A stretch of DNA of 34,705 bases from Anammoximicrobium sp032229885 (GTDB lineage: Bacteria; Planctomycetota; Planctomycetia; Pirellulales; Pirellulaceae). The stretch is taken from positions 1 through 34,705 of the forward strand of contig JAVYAJ010000426.1 in NCBI GenBank assembly GCA_032229885.1, given 5' to 3'. Numbering within the stretch: the first letter of the stretch is position 1; every line of letters begins with the position of its first letter. Below are positions 14,063 through 22,692 of this stretch, piece after piece. Below the pieces are notes generated by a model that was not told the origin of the DNA, searched no databases, and saw only the letters and a program-made list of their open reading frames with translations. The position numbers and the translations under genes were made by a program.

Positions 14063-15658
14063 TCAAGCGTGACCGAGCACGCCCGGCGCGTTGCGAATCA
14101 CGACGGACATGCCGAAGACCTCGTGGAACAGGACCGATTTCTGCTGGACGGCCAACTGCTCGCTCGACAGATCGTCCGCGCCCGGCACGGAGATGACCCA
14201 GCGGTCGCCCTCGCGCTGGCACTGGATGTTCTTGACCCGCTGCGTGTTGGTGCGGTCCAGCGCGTCGGCCACGCGGAGCATGGCCGCCATTTTGACGACG
14301 TTCGCGCGGTCTTTCCAGTCCAGGCTGGCGTAACCCTCGTGAGACAGTTTGGGCGCCGAATAGCGGTGATAACGGGCCGCCAGGGCGACCAGCATCATAT
14401 CATTCTGGGTCAGGCCGAACAGGTCGCCGTTGGAGATCAAATACATGCTGTGCCGTTCATGGTTGCGGCTGTTGACGGCGTGGCCGACATCGTGCAGCAG
14501 AGCGGCGACGGAGAGCAGCACTTCGTAACGCGGGCCCAATTGGTGTTCGGACTCGAGCGCGCGAAACAGGGCGCGGCTCAGCTCCGCGACGTGCTGGGCG
14601 TGCGATTCGTCGAAGCCAAACCGTCGGCCAAAGTCGAGCGCGGCGCGCAGGATTTGATGCGTGAAATTCGGAGTCCACTCCTCGCGAGCGGCCATTTCCC
14701 TGATCAGCCCGTCGCGCAGGTTGATCGGCGAAACGAGGATGTCATCCCGCTGCAGCGCGCGCGCCAAGTTGACGTAGGCCAGCAGGGCCGGCCCCAACGC
14801 TTCGGCGTCCGGGACCGCCAGAGGAAAGCGGTGCAGAATCTGGTCGACCGATTTGACGATGATCTTCTCGGTGAAGCCGCGCAGCGCAGCGACCGACAGC
14901 GTGGCCACCGACTGTCCGTCCCAAGTCGGCAACAGTTCGGCCGTGGCCAAGCGAATATCGCCACCCAACGCGATCATCACCAGCGACCGATCGACGGGGA
15001 CATGCTTGCGGATCTGGTCGACGATCCGCGTGATCTGGCTTTCCATGATCGCGCGGACCTTGCTGCGCGGGGCGTGCAAGGCTTCCAACGTCGTGCGCAA
15101 TCGCAACGAGCCCAGCCGAAAAGTATGGGCGAACGTGACGTCGCCGCTGGCGACCAACAACACCTCGGTGCTGCCGCCGCCGACTTCGACCACGAGCGAG
15201 TTCGACTCGGCGAGCCGCGGCTCCGACGCCAACAGAGGCGACACGCCCAGATAGGTCACGCGCTTGACCGCGGCCTCGTCCAGCGGCTCGACGTTGAACC
15301 CCGTCGCCACGTAGATCCGCTGCAGGAACGACAGGCGATTGCGCGCCTCGCGGACGGCGCTGGTCGCCACGACATGCGTCTGTTCCGGCCGCGTGAACCC
15401 GTATTCATCCAGCTTCTGGCGGTAGACTTGCAGCACGCGCACGCACTCTTCGGTGGTCGCCAGATCGATCGAACCGCCGCGGAACGTGTCCTTGCCCAGG
15501 CTGACCGCCTGCGCGAGCGTTTCCAGGGTGTGAAAGGTTCCCTCTTCGCCCAGTTCGGCGATCGCCATCCGCACCGCGGTCGCCCCGATGTCGATCACGG
15601 CTACCAGGCGCGGCGTCCGCACTTGACCCGGAACTGACTGATCGCCGTCTGGCGCCAT
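14063..15658 (-). CDS. ppx: Ppx/GppA-type exopolyphosphatase with HD domain
   Basis: This 531-aa protein has the ASKHA-fold Ppx/GppA domain followed by an HD-type helical domain. The family removes terminal phosphate from polyphosphate or converts pppGpp to ppGpp. Visible motifs are the phosphate loops VAVIDIGATAVRM (about 19-31) and VVEVGGGSTEVLL, and in the second half LLHDVGHAV (about 385-393) with ERHSMYLI. The neighbour ppk favours exopolyphosphatase activity, but sequence alone does not exclude GppA activity. The first glycine loop reads DIGATAVRM where many members have DxGSNSxR. The start is ATG at 15658, 62 bases after the upstream gene, with only a weak ribosome site. Confidence 0.92.
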   Translation of the reverse strand: MAPDGDQSVPGQVRTPRLVAVIDIGATAVRMAIAELGEEGTFHTLETLAQAVSLGKDTFRGGSIDLATTEECVRVLQVYRQKLDEYGFTRPEQTHVVATSAVREARNRLSFLQRIYVATGFNVEPLDEAAVKRVTYLGVSPLLASEPRLAESNSLVVEVGGGSTEVLLVASGDVTFAHTFRLGSLRLRTTLEALHAPRSKVRAIMESQITRIVDQIRKHVPVDRSLVMIALGGDIRLATAELLPTWDGQSVATLSVAALRGFTEKIIVKSVDQILHRFPLAVPDAEALGPALLAYVNLARALQRDDILVSPINLRDGLIREMAAREEWTPNFTHQILRAALDFGRRFGFDESHAQHVAELSRALFRALESEHQLGPRYEVLLSVAALLHDVGHAVNSRNHERHSMYLISNGDLFGLTQNDMMLVALAARYHRYSAPKLSHEGYASLDWKDRANVVKMAAMLRVADALDRTNTQRVKNIQCQREGDRWVISVPGADDLSSEQLAVQQKSVLFHEVFGMSVVIRNAPGVLGHA

Positions 15659-15720
15659 CGCGAACACCCGTGCTGGTCTGTCGAAAAGGCCTCGTGCCCC
15701 CGCTCGAACGATGGCGCGAG

Positions 15721-16437
15721 TCAGTTGCGCGACGACAGAAATAGTCGCACGATATACCAGAACAACAGGGCCAACGAGGCAAACAGAGCCAGCGCGGCCG
15801 CCACGTGCTGGCCGATCCGATAGTGATGCAGCACATTGGACGTATCGTACAGGATGTAGCCGCAGGCAAAGACGATCATCCCATACGTGAAGATCGGTCC
15901 CAGCGTAAAGTTGAACAGGATCGAGACGACGATCAGCCCCAACGCGCCGAAGCCGCCGAACATCAAGATCGTGCGGAGGAACGAAAAGTCGTGACGCGTG
16001 ACCATCACGATCGCGGTCAGCACGCCGAACAGCACCAAGGTCGTCACGCCGGCCAACGGGATGATGTTCGCGTCCAGCGCCCGCGCGATGAACAGCAGAG
16101 GCACGAAGATGACAGCCTCGGCGACGACGTACAGCCCCAAGCCCCAGTATTGGGTGGCCGGCGAAATGGCCGATCGGGCCCAGCGATCGGCGATCATGCT
16201 CACGCCCATAAACAACCCCAGCACGACCAGCCACCCGAACCGGGTGCCGACCATCAGGCCAACCAAGTTCTCGATCCCCGGCAGATTCAGCAGCACCGCC
16301 TCGAGGGCGATGAACAGCGCGATGGCGCCGGCCAGATGGGCGTAGGTCTTGGCGATGAACCCGGCCCGCTCGTCGGCCGCAGCCTGGTCGGCAAACGTGT
16401 AACTGGACACCGCGTACGGATTGTCAGCATAGCTCAT
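15721..16437 (-). CDS. Bax inhibitor-1/YccA family membrane protein
   Basis: This 238-aa protein has about seven membrane helices and the LFG/TMBIM plan (Bax inhibitor-1, UPF0005). Bacterial members such as Bacillus YetJ act as pH-sensitive calcium leak channels, and E. coli YccA modulates FtsH. The hydrophilic start (1-25) is followed by alternating helices and a conserved acidic region in the last third (ILYDTSNVLHHY). An ideal AGGAGG lies 5 bases before ATG. It heads the minus-strand gene block, 62 bases before ppx, so it probably shares a transcript with the polyphosphate genes. Its link to polyphosphate is not established; a calcium connection would be speculation. Confidence 0.92.
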   Translation of the reverse strand: MSYADNPYAVSSYTFADQAAADERAGFIAKTYAHLAGAIALFIALEAVLLNLPGIENLVGLMVGTRFGWLVVLGLFMGVSMIADRWARSAISPATQYWGLGLYVVAEAVIFVPLLFIARALDANIIPLAGVTTLVLFGVLTAIVMVTRHDFSFLRTILMFGGFGALGLIVVSILFNFTLGPIFTYGMIVFACGYILYDTSNVLHHYRIGQHVAAALALFASLALLFWYIVRLFLSSRN

Positions 16438-16834
16438 GACAGCCTCCTGATTCCAATTGAACAGCGAACATCGAACGCGATCGCGATTAGCCACTGGCCA
16501 AAGTATAACCGACCCGACGCTGCGAATCCAGCTTATCCCGGCCACATGCGCTCGTGATCCGAGGATGAGGGATGAGAGACGGGGGCGGCAGACGGGGGAC
16601 GGGGTTCCGCCGCGCGCTCGTGATCCGGAGTCTTGCCGACGCGACCCTTGGGGCGGCCTCTGCCCTATGGCCCCGGCCGTTCGTCGCAATCATCTGAACG
16701 CGCCGCAATCGATTGCGTTGCCCACGGTCGCGTTTGAGCGAGATGTTGTAGGTGGCGTCCGAGCTTCGGACGGATTGCCCGCGGGCGTATCCGGGCGACG
16801 TGGACCGAACCTGCACATCGGACGGGGTCTGCGA
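16438..16834. other. Intergenic region with 15-base direct repeat
   Basis: No gene is seen. It must contain the promoter of the BI-1/ppx/ppk block, but I cannot pick a clear one. The motif gcgctcgtgatccg occurs at 16548-16561 and 16614-16627, flanking a purine-rich stretch with ggatgagggatgagag and gacggggg runs. Confidence 0.5.
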
Positions 16835-17878
16835 TCAGCCGCTCGCACCGTGCCGCGCAAGCGCCCACGCGCACGCTTCGCGAACCAGCGGCTCGGGATC
16901 GTCGAGCCCGCGGACCAACGCCGCCCCCAGCCCGGCGTCCCGTTGGTTGCCGGCTGCCAGCGCCGCGTTTCGCAGCAACCCGCGCCGCTTGGCCCGCCAC
17001 AGTGGGGTCCGGCGGAACCGGTGGCGGAAATCCTCGTCGGTCATCGCGAGCAGCTCGGCTAACGACGCCGGGTTGCGATCCGGGACGGGGATGAACGTCG
17101 GTTCGTCGCTGGTCGGCGCGCGGCGGTTCCAAGGGCATACTTCCTGGCAGATGTCGCAGCCGAAGATCCAATCGCCTAGGCCCGCCCGCAGCGGCTCGGG
17201 AATCGCGCTCCGCAGCTCGATGGTCAAATAGCTGATGCAGCGCGTCGCATCCAGGACGTAGGGTTCGGGAAAGGCTTGTGTCGGACAGGCGTCCAAACAT
17301 GCGCGACACGTGCCGCAATAGTCGCGCTCGTGGGGCGCGTCGTAATCCAACTCGAGGCTCGTCAGCACCGCGGCCAGAAAGAACCAACTGCCAGCGCGGC
17401 GATCGATCAACAGCGTATTCTTGCCGATCCAACCCAGGCCGGCCAATTGGGCAAACTCGCGTTCCAACAGCGGCGCCGTGTCGACCACGCCCCGCGCCGC
17501 CGCGCCCGGCGCGCGCTCCTCGAGCCAACGCAGCAGTTCGCCCAGCCGATCGTGAATCAGGTCGTGATAATCGGCGACGCCCCACGCGTATCGCGAGACG
17601 CGACCGAACCCCGGGGCCGTCGCAGGCGGCTCGGTCGTACGATACGGCATGCCCAGCATCACCAGGCTGCGAACGCCGTCCAGGACGCCCCGCGGGTGCG
17701 CATAGGCGTCGCGTCGCTTCGCCATGTAGTGCATCTCGCCCGCATAACCGGCGTCGAGCCACGCATGAAATCGGTGCAGGCCGGCCGGCGTGACCGCCGG
17801 ACAGACGCCCACCAAGCCGAACCCCGTTTGGGTCGCCTTCGCCTTCAGGTCTTGTGTCAGGGTTTGCGCAGCCAACAA
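16835..17878 (-). CDS. queG: Epoxyqueuosine reductase
   Basis: This 347-aa cobalamin-dependent iron-sulfur enzyme performs the last step of queuosine synthesis, reducing epoxyqueuosine to queuosine in the wobble position of GUN tRNAs. Two [4Fe-4S] cysteine sets are present: CGTCRACLDACP (about 188-199) and CDICQEVCP (about 238-246), joined by the conserved DATRCISYLTIE. The N-terminal B12-binding domain includes AKRRDAYAHP. The C-terminal RDAGLGAALVRGL is a HEAT-like repeat that contacts tRNA. The start is inferred as TTG at 17878, because AAGGA lies 6 bases upstream and the family N terminus begins here; no suitable ATG exists. Other queuosine genes are not in the window. Confidence 0.93.
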   Translation of the reverse strand: MLAAQTLTQDLKAKATQTGFGLVGVCPAVTPAGLHRFHAWLDAGYAGEMHYMAKRRDAYAHPRGVLDGVRSLVMLGMPYRTTEPPATAPGFGRVSRYAWGVADYHDLIHDRLGELLRWLEERAPGAAARGVVDTAPLLEREFAQLAGLGWIGKNTLLIDRRAGSWFFLAAVLTSLELDYDAPHERDYCGTCRACLDACPTQAFPEPYVLDATRCISYLTIELRSAIPEPLRAGLGDWIFGCDICQEVCPWNRRAPTSDEPTFIPVPDRNPASLAELLAMTDEDFRHRFRRTPLWRAKRRGLLRNAALAAGNQRDAGLGAALVRGLDDPEPLVREACAWALARHGASG

Positions 17879-17884
17879 ATTGGT

Positions 17885-17889
17885 TCCTT
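17885..17889 (-). promoter_or_regulatory. Ribosome binding site of queG
   Basis: AAGGA on the minus strand, 6 bases before TTG at 17878. A second TTG follows directly at 17875. This site is the reason for the non-ATG start. Confidence 0.55.
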
Positions 17890-18257
17890 CAGTATGCCTT
17901 CGCGAGACGGACTTGCCGCGAGTTCCCACGGGCAGGGGCCGTCCAGTCGCTGGCAGTCCGCGCGTCACTGAGCTCGGTCGCCGCCCGCTCGCCGCGTCGT
18001 CTGGCGCGTCTTTGAATCGTGCCCGCGCACGGCCCGCTCGACCAGGACGCAGCCATCGATGCGACCATATTGTAGAAGCTGCGCTACGTTGTAGAAGTTG
18101 CGCCGCGATAGGCCACGGCGTGGCGACAGCCCGCGCAACTCGCCTTCGTGCCGTCCCGCGCAGCGCCGCCCGCACGGCGGCCGGGGCAGGTGTAGACACG
18201 GCCGCCCACCGCAGTTACGGTAAGACCAGGTCACGACAAAACATAAGGGGAGAAAAC
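17890..18257. other. Divergent intergenic region with tandem repeat
   Basis: No gene is seen between queG and the divergent Tat protein gene. At 18070-18107 two 19-base units lie in tandem (ttgtagaagctgcgctacg, ttgtagaagttgcgccgcg), differing at three positions. They could be a protein-binding site for either gene. Confidence 0.55.
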
Positions 18258-19166
18258 ATGGCACGAATCCAAGATCTCGGTCTGTCACGCCGCACATTCC
18301 TGGCCTACGGCGCGGCCGGCGCTGTCGGTGCAATGGGCCTGGGAGGCTATCATGTTCACGCCGCCGAACCGCTCGTCGCCGGGACGCCGCACGCGGATGC
18401 GCTGGGATGGCGAGTCGGCTTTTCTACGTACACGTTTCGCGGGCTGACGCTGTTCGAGGCCCTGGAGAAAGTCGCCGCCGTCGGCCTGCGTTACGTCGAA
18501 CTGTTCGCCTGGCAACGGCTCAGCCCCCAGCATCCAGACGCCAAGCCTGCGCCAGGGCTGGCAAAAGAGCTGCGCAAAGAATTGCAGGCGCGGGCGTCGG
18601 ATCTGGGGATTCGGATGATCGCCTGTTATACGGGGATGGACAACGCCGAGGCCGCCAAGGCGGCGTTCGAGTTTGCCGCCGAGATGGGCTTCGAGACGCT
18701 GGTCGGCGAGCCGCCGGAGAGTCTGCTGGACACGGTCGAACAGTTGGCGAACGAGCACAAGATCGACCTCGCGTTGCATAACCATCCGCAGCCGTCGCAT
18801 TACTGGAATCCGGCCATCGGGCTGGCGGCGCTCGAAGGCCGCGGCCCGCGCATGGGCTTCTGTGGCGATACCGGGCATTGGTGTCGCAGCGGGATCGAGC
18901 CCGTCGCCGCGCTGCAACAGATCGGCTCGCGGATCAAGACGTTTCATCTGAAAGACCTGAATGCCTTTGGCGTGCCAGCCGCGCACGACGTGATTTGGGG
19001 CCAAGGCCAAGGGCGCATCGCAGCGATTTTGGGCGAGATCAAGCGGCAGGGCGCAAAACCGTACTTCGGCATCGAATGGGAACGCACGGCCGATTCCGAG
19101 CCTGCCTTGCACGCCCAGTCCGTGGCGTTTTTTGAGCAAACTGCCGCCAAATTGGCCGGCTCTTGA
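18258..19166 (+). CDS. Tat-exported xylose-isomerase-like TIM-barrel protein
   Basis: This 302-aa protein has a twin-arginine signal (LSRRTFLAYGAAG, RR at 11-12; cleavage probably after HVHA, about residue 36) and then a sugar phosphate isomerase/epimerase TIM barrel (AP endonuclease family 2, PF01261 type). Putative metal ligands typical of the fold are present: the glutamate in LRYVELFAW, the histidines in LALHNHPQP, the aspartate/histidine in CGDTGHW, the histidine in TFHLKDL and the glutamate in FGIEWE. It probably isomerises or epimerises a sugar derivative in the periplasm. AGGGGAG lies 5 bases before ATG. Planctomycetes carry many such exported copies, often with Gfo/Idh/MocA proteins; one lies 2 kb downstream. 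Confidence 0.9.
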   Translation: MARIQDLGLSRRTFLAYGAAGAVGAMGLGGYHVHAAEPLVAGTPHADALGWRVGFSTYTFRGLTLFEALEKVAAVGLRYVELFAWQRLSPQHPDAKPAPGLAKELRKELQARASDLGIRMIACYTGMDNAEAAKAAFEFAAEMGFETLVGEPPESLLDTVEQLANEHKIDLALHNHPQPSHYWNPAIGLAALEGRGPRMGFCGDTGHWCRSGIEPVAALQQIGSRIKTFHLKDLNAFGVPAAHDVIWGQGQGRIAAILGEIKRQGAKPYFGIEWERTADSEPALHAQSVAFFEQTAAKLAGS

Positions 19167-19479
19167 TCGCCTGCGCCGCCCTGGTCCGATCGCCCCTCCA
19201 CTACTCGGCGAACGCGAATCGGGTACACTAGGCGCTCGTATCCGATGGCAGGGTGAAAGACCGGTTCAAAACGCGTGCGCGACGGCGCGCCGCGGAACGG
19301 TGCGGCGCGAGCGGCGCCGCCGAATCGACGCAGCGAGGCTGACGGCGTTCGACGCGGCTGATGCAGAGGACGCCGATGGCTTCTGTCGCGCTCGAGCCGG
19401 TGTCGACGGTTGTCGTGGTCCTCCAGACCCTGCCGTTGAATCCCCATGACCATCCAGGGTTCGCACACGGAGAAGCTCG
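19167..19479. other. Intergenic region upstream of the phosphofructokinase
   Basis: I see nothing definite. A TACACT hexamer at 19224-19229 resembles a -10, but no -35 stands at the right distance. Confidence 0.4.
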
Positions 19480-20766
19480 ATGTCCAGCGCCAAGATCAAA
19501 AAAGCCGCCATCCTGTTCGCGGGCGGACCCGCGCCCGCCGCCAACGCGGTGATTTCCGCCGCCGCGGTCTCGTTCCTCCGGCACGGCAGCACCGTGGTCG
19601 GCATCAAGCATGGCTACTCGGCCTTCGAAAAGTTCGGGCCGGACCAGCCGCTGATCGAGGGCAAGCACTATATCAACATCGACCACGCCGTGCTCAAACG
19701 GACCCGCAATTCACAGGGCATCTTGATCGGCACGGCGCGCTCGAATCCGGGCAAGGGCATTTCGCACCCCGCGCACCTGAACGACCCGGAGCTGCGGGCG
19801 CCGCTGCAACGCGTGTACGACGGCTTGTGCTCGCTGGGCGTGGACGCCCTGATCTCGATCGGCGGCGACGACACGCTGAAAACGGCGAACAAGTTCAAGT
19901 TGTTCCAGGATCGGCTCCCGCCCGGATCGCCGCGGATCCCGGTGGTGCACCTGCCCAAGACGATCGACAACGACTACTCGGGCATCGACTTTACGTTCGG
20001 CTATTTCACCGCGGTCGACACGCTAGCCACGGAGATTCGAAACCTGTTGTACGACGCCGACGCCAATCGGGCCTATTTCATCGTCGAGTGCATGGGACGC
20101 AGCGCGGGCTGGCTGGCCTACGGGGCGGCCATCGCTGGCGAGGCCAGCCTGGTGGTCAGCGTCGAAGATATCGTGGGCAAGTACCGCGCCACGGAGACGG
20201 TGGTGGACCCAGCCACCGGCCAGTCGCGGATCCGACCGATCATGAACCTCGACGCCGTCCTCGACCTGATTGTCGGCACGATGCTGGCCCGCGAACGCGA
20301 CGGGAAAGAGTATGGGGTGATCGTGCTGGCCGAAGGGCTCGCCGAATATCTGCCCGAGGCGATCATCAAGGACGCGAGTCGCGATGAACACGGGCATATC
20401 GCGGTGGCCGAAGTCAAGTTGTACGAGCGGATGTCCCACCTGATCGATCAACGCTATCAAGCGCGAACCGGTGGCCGCCAGCGGCGGCTGCGCGGGCTGC
20501 AACTTGGCTACGTCGCGCGATGCGCCAAACCCACCGCGTTCGACGCGATGCTGGGCAGCCAGTTGGGCGTGGGCGCCTATCGAGCACTGGCCGAACAGAA
20601 CCTCGACGGCGTCATGGTATCGGTCCAGGGGCAGTTGGAACTGTGCTTTGTCCCCTTCGAACAACTGGTGAATCCGGAGACGCTCGTGACGGTCGTCCGC
20701 CATATCCCGTCCGGCAGCGACTTCCAGCGTCTGGCTCGCTTTCTGGAGACGCAGTTGAACGATTAG
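19480..20766 (+). CDS. Pyrophosphate-type 6-phosphofructokinase
   Basis: This 428-aa cytoplasmic enzyme phosphorylates fructose 6-phosphate at C1. Two positions that separate donor types indicate pyrophosphate rather than ATP: GGDD at 128-131 (ATP enzymes have GGDG/GGNG) and PKTIDND at 159-165 with K160 (ATP enzymes have G). The substrate stretch ECMGRSAGW is intact. PPi enzymes are reversible, so it can serve glycolysis and gluconeogenesis. GGAGAA lies 5 bases before ATG. The gene seems monocistronic. The donor assignment follows established residue rules and was not tested. Confidence 0.95.
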   Translation: MSSAKIKKAAILFAGGPAPAANAVISAAAVSFLRHGSTVVGIKHGYSAFEKFGPDQPLIEGKHYINIDHAVLKRTRNSQGILIGTARSNPGKGISHPAHLNDPELRAPLQRVYDGLCSLGVDALISIGGDDTLKTANKFKLFQDRLPPGSPRIPVVHLPKTIDNDYSGIDFTFGYFTAVDTLATEIRNLLYDADANRAYFIVECMGRSAGWLAYGAAIAGEASLVVSVEDIVGKYRATETVVDPATGQSRIRPIMNLDAVLDLIVGTMLARERDGKEYGVIVLAEGLAEYLPEAIIKDASRDEHGHIAVAEVKLYERMSHLIDQRYQARTGGRQRRLRGLQLGYVARCAKPTAFDAMLGSQLGVGAYRALAEQNLDGVMVSVQGQLELCFVPFEQLVNPETLVTVVRHIPSGSDFQRLARFLETQLND

Positions 20767-21240
20767 CGGGGCCGTCCCGAAACGAGCGTCGCGCGAGCGC
20801 CGGGCGAGCGTTGCCCAAGGCCATCGTCCCGGCGATCGCTTGCGCCGCGCTCGAACCCGGCGCCGATCAAGCGCCGCTCAAGACAATCCGGTCGCCGGGC
20901 GGTGGACCCGCGGCCAGATCATCGTGCAGGTCATCGTGGCGCTCGTTCAGCGACCCGATCTGGCGCGGGCGGCTTCCGTCAGCCGCCCAGGAAAAGCAGC
21001 GCGTCCGCGACCAGATCGCCCAACGCGTGCGGACGACTTGGTTGGTTCGCGAGCGGCGCGTTGCGCGGCTGACGGTGTTGTCGAGCATCCACGAGCCGCC
21101 GGACGTGATCCGGAAAATCGGCTGTGGGCGCGGCCAGACGCGTCGATTCCAGCCGTTCCGCGCGCCAATTCCGGGAAAAGTATGTAAGATATGGGAAATC
21201 CTGCCGTCGATTTCCCCCCATCCACAGAAGGAGATTCGCG
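20767..21240. other. Gene-free region
   Basis: No supportable gene: the open frames on both strands lack domains and ribosome sites. The last 60 bases turn AT-rich (around tatgtaagatatgggaaat, 21181-21199), which probably marks the promoter and leader of the next gene. No clean -35 is seen. Confidence 0.5.
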
Positions 21241-22665
21241 ATGAGTCACCGGTTTTCCCGTCGCCGTTTTTTAGGGGGCACGGCCGCGGCCGCCGGCTTT
21301 GGACTGGCGTCTCGCCTGTTCAGTCCCCCAAACCTCCTCGCCCAACGGTCGCCAAACTCGAAGCTGAACGTCGCAGTCATCGGCTGCGCGAATCAGGGAG
21401 TGCCGGCCTTGAATGCGGCTGCGACCGAAAATCTGGTGGCGCTGGTCGACGTCGATGAAAACCATCTGGCCAGCGGTCGAAACTGGCTGAAGGCGAACGC
21501 GCCGGAGGTCGACACGGGCAAGCTGACGGTCTTTCACGACTATCGCAGGATGTTCGACGATTTCTCGAAGCACATCGACGTCGTATTCGCCGCCGTGCCG
21601 GATCACCATCACTTCCTGATCGGCATGACCGCCATGTCGTTGGGCAAGCACGTCTACATCGAGAAACCGCTGGCCCGCTCGATCGACGAAGTGCGGCGGC
21701 TGACCGCGGCCGCCAAAAAATACAAAGTCGTCACGCAGTTGGGAAACCAAGGCCACAGCGGCGAGGGCATTCGCCGCCTGTGCGAATACATCTGGGCCGG
21801 GGCGATCGGCAATGTTCTGGAGACCTATAGCTGGGCTCGATCCGGCCGCGGCGGCGTCGGTGGACGTCTGCCCACCAAGCCCGTCCCGCCCGGCTTGCAC
21901 TGGGAACAGTGGATCGGCCCCGCGCCCTATCGCGACTATCATGACGAACTGCATCCGCTCTTGTGGCGCAGTTGGTGGGATTTCGGCACCGGCTCGTTGG
22001 GAGATTGGGGCTGCCACAATCTCGACGGGCCGTTCATGGCCTTGAAGCTGGACCAATCGTCCCCGACCCATGTCGAAGCGCTGGTCCAGGACGGCGGCAG
22101 CGACGAACGCTTTCCGCTGCGGAACGTGATCCGCTGGACCTATCCCGCGCGCGGCAATCAGCCGCCGGTCAAAATCCATTGGTACGACGGATACTTCGAC
22201 CAAGCGGACCCGACGCGCACGGACGACGAAGGCAACCCGCTGCGTGTCCAGAACCGCCCGCCGATCGTCGCCGAGCTCGAAAAGAAATACGGCCGCGACC
22301 TGAAAGCGGGGGGCGCCGTTTTCGTGGGTGATCGAGGCATCATCGCCTGTGGCGACTATGCCGGCAGCCCGCGGATGATCCCCGAAGAAGCGCATCGCGC
22401 GTTCAAGCCGCCCGCCAAAACGTTGCCCCGCGTTGTCGGCACGCACCAGCTCGATTTCCTGCGGGGTTGCCAGGAAGGCTACCAGCCGGCGTCCAATTTC
22501 TCGTATGGCGGACCGCTGTGCGAAATGATCCTCTTGGGGACCTTCGCGATCCGCACCGGTGTGGGCCGTCCAGTCGAATGGGATCCGGCCGCGATGAAAT
22601 GCACGAACATCCCCGAAGTCAACGCGCTGATCAAACACGACTATCGCGAAGGCTGGTCGATCTAA
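21241..22665 (+). CDS. Tat-exported Gfo/Idh/MocA family oxidoreductase
   Basis: This 474-aa protein opens with a twin-arginine signal (SRRRFLGGTAAAAG, arginines 7-9) and continues with a Rossmann domain (LNVAVIGCANQG) and a Gfo/Idh/MocA C-terminal domain. The signature GKHVYIEKPLA holds the lysine used by the family for catalysis. Such enzymes are NAD(P)-dependent dehydrogenases or hydrolases of sugars and inositols; exported planctomycete forms resemble glucose-fructose oxidoreductase, in which NADP(H) stays bound. The WWDFGTGSLGDWG stretch is typical of the large planctomycete subgroup. AAGGAG lies 7 bases before ATG, so the longer upstream frame is not used. Substrate unknown. Confidence 0.93.
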   Translation: MSHRFSRRRFLGGTAAAAGFGLASRLFSPPNLLAQRSPNSKLNVAVIGCANQGVPALNAAATENLVALVDVDENHLASGRNWLKANAPEVDTGKLTVFHDYRRMFDDFSKHIDVVFAAVPDHHHFLIGMTAMSLGKHVYIEKPLARSIDEVRRLTAAAKKYKVVTQLGNQGHSGEGIRRLCEYIWAGAIGNVLETYSWARSGRGGVGGRLPTKPVPPGLHWEQWIGPAPYRDYHDELHPLLWRSWWDFGTGSLGDWGCHNLDGPFMALKLDQSSPTHVEALVQDGGSDERFPLRNVIRWTYPARGNQPPVKIHWYDGYFDQADPTRTDDEGNPLRVQNRPPIVAELEKKYGRDLKAGGAVFVGDRGIIACGDYAGSPRMIPEEAHRAFKPPAKTLPRVVGTHQLDFLRGCQEGYQPASNFSYGGPLCEMILLGTFAIRTGVGRPVEWDPAAMKCTNIPEVNALIKHDYREGWSI

Positions 22666-22677
22666 TTCGGACCAACC

Positions 22678-22692
22678 GCGCGGACGCCGCGC
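22678..22692 (+). terminator. GC hairpin after the oxidoreductase gene
   Basis: GCGCGG-ACG-CCGCGC, a perfect 6-bp hairpin 12 bases past the stop. There is no T-tract, so it is only a possible transcript end. Confidence 0.3.

Noticed and set aside
14012..15637. 541-codon plus-strand open frame
   Set aside because: Antisense shadow of ppx. The composition is rich in Q, R, D and H, and no domain is present.
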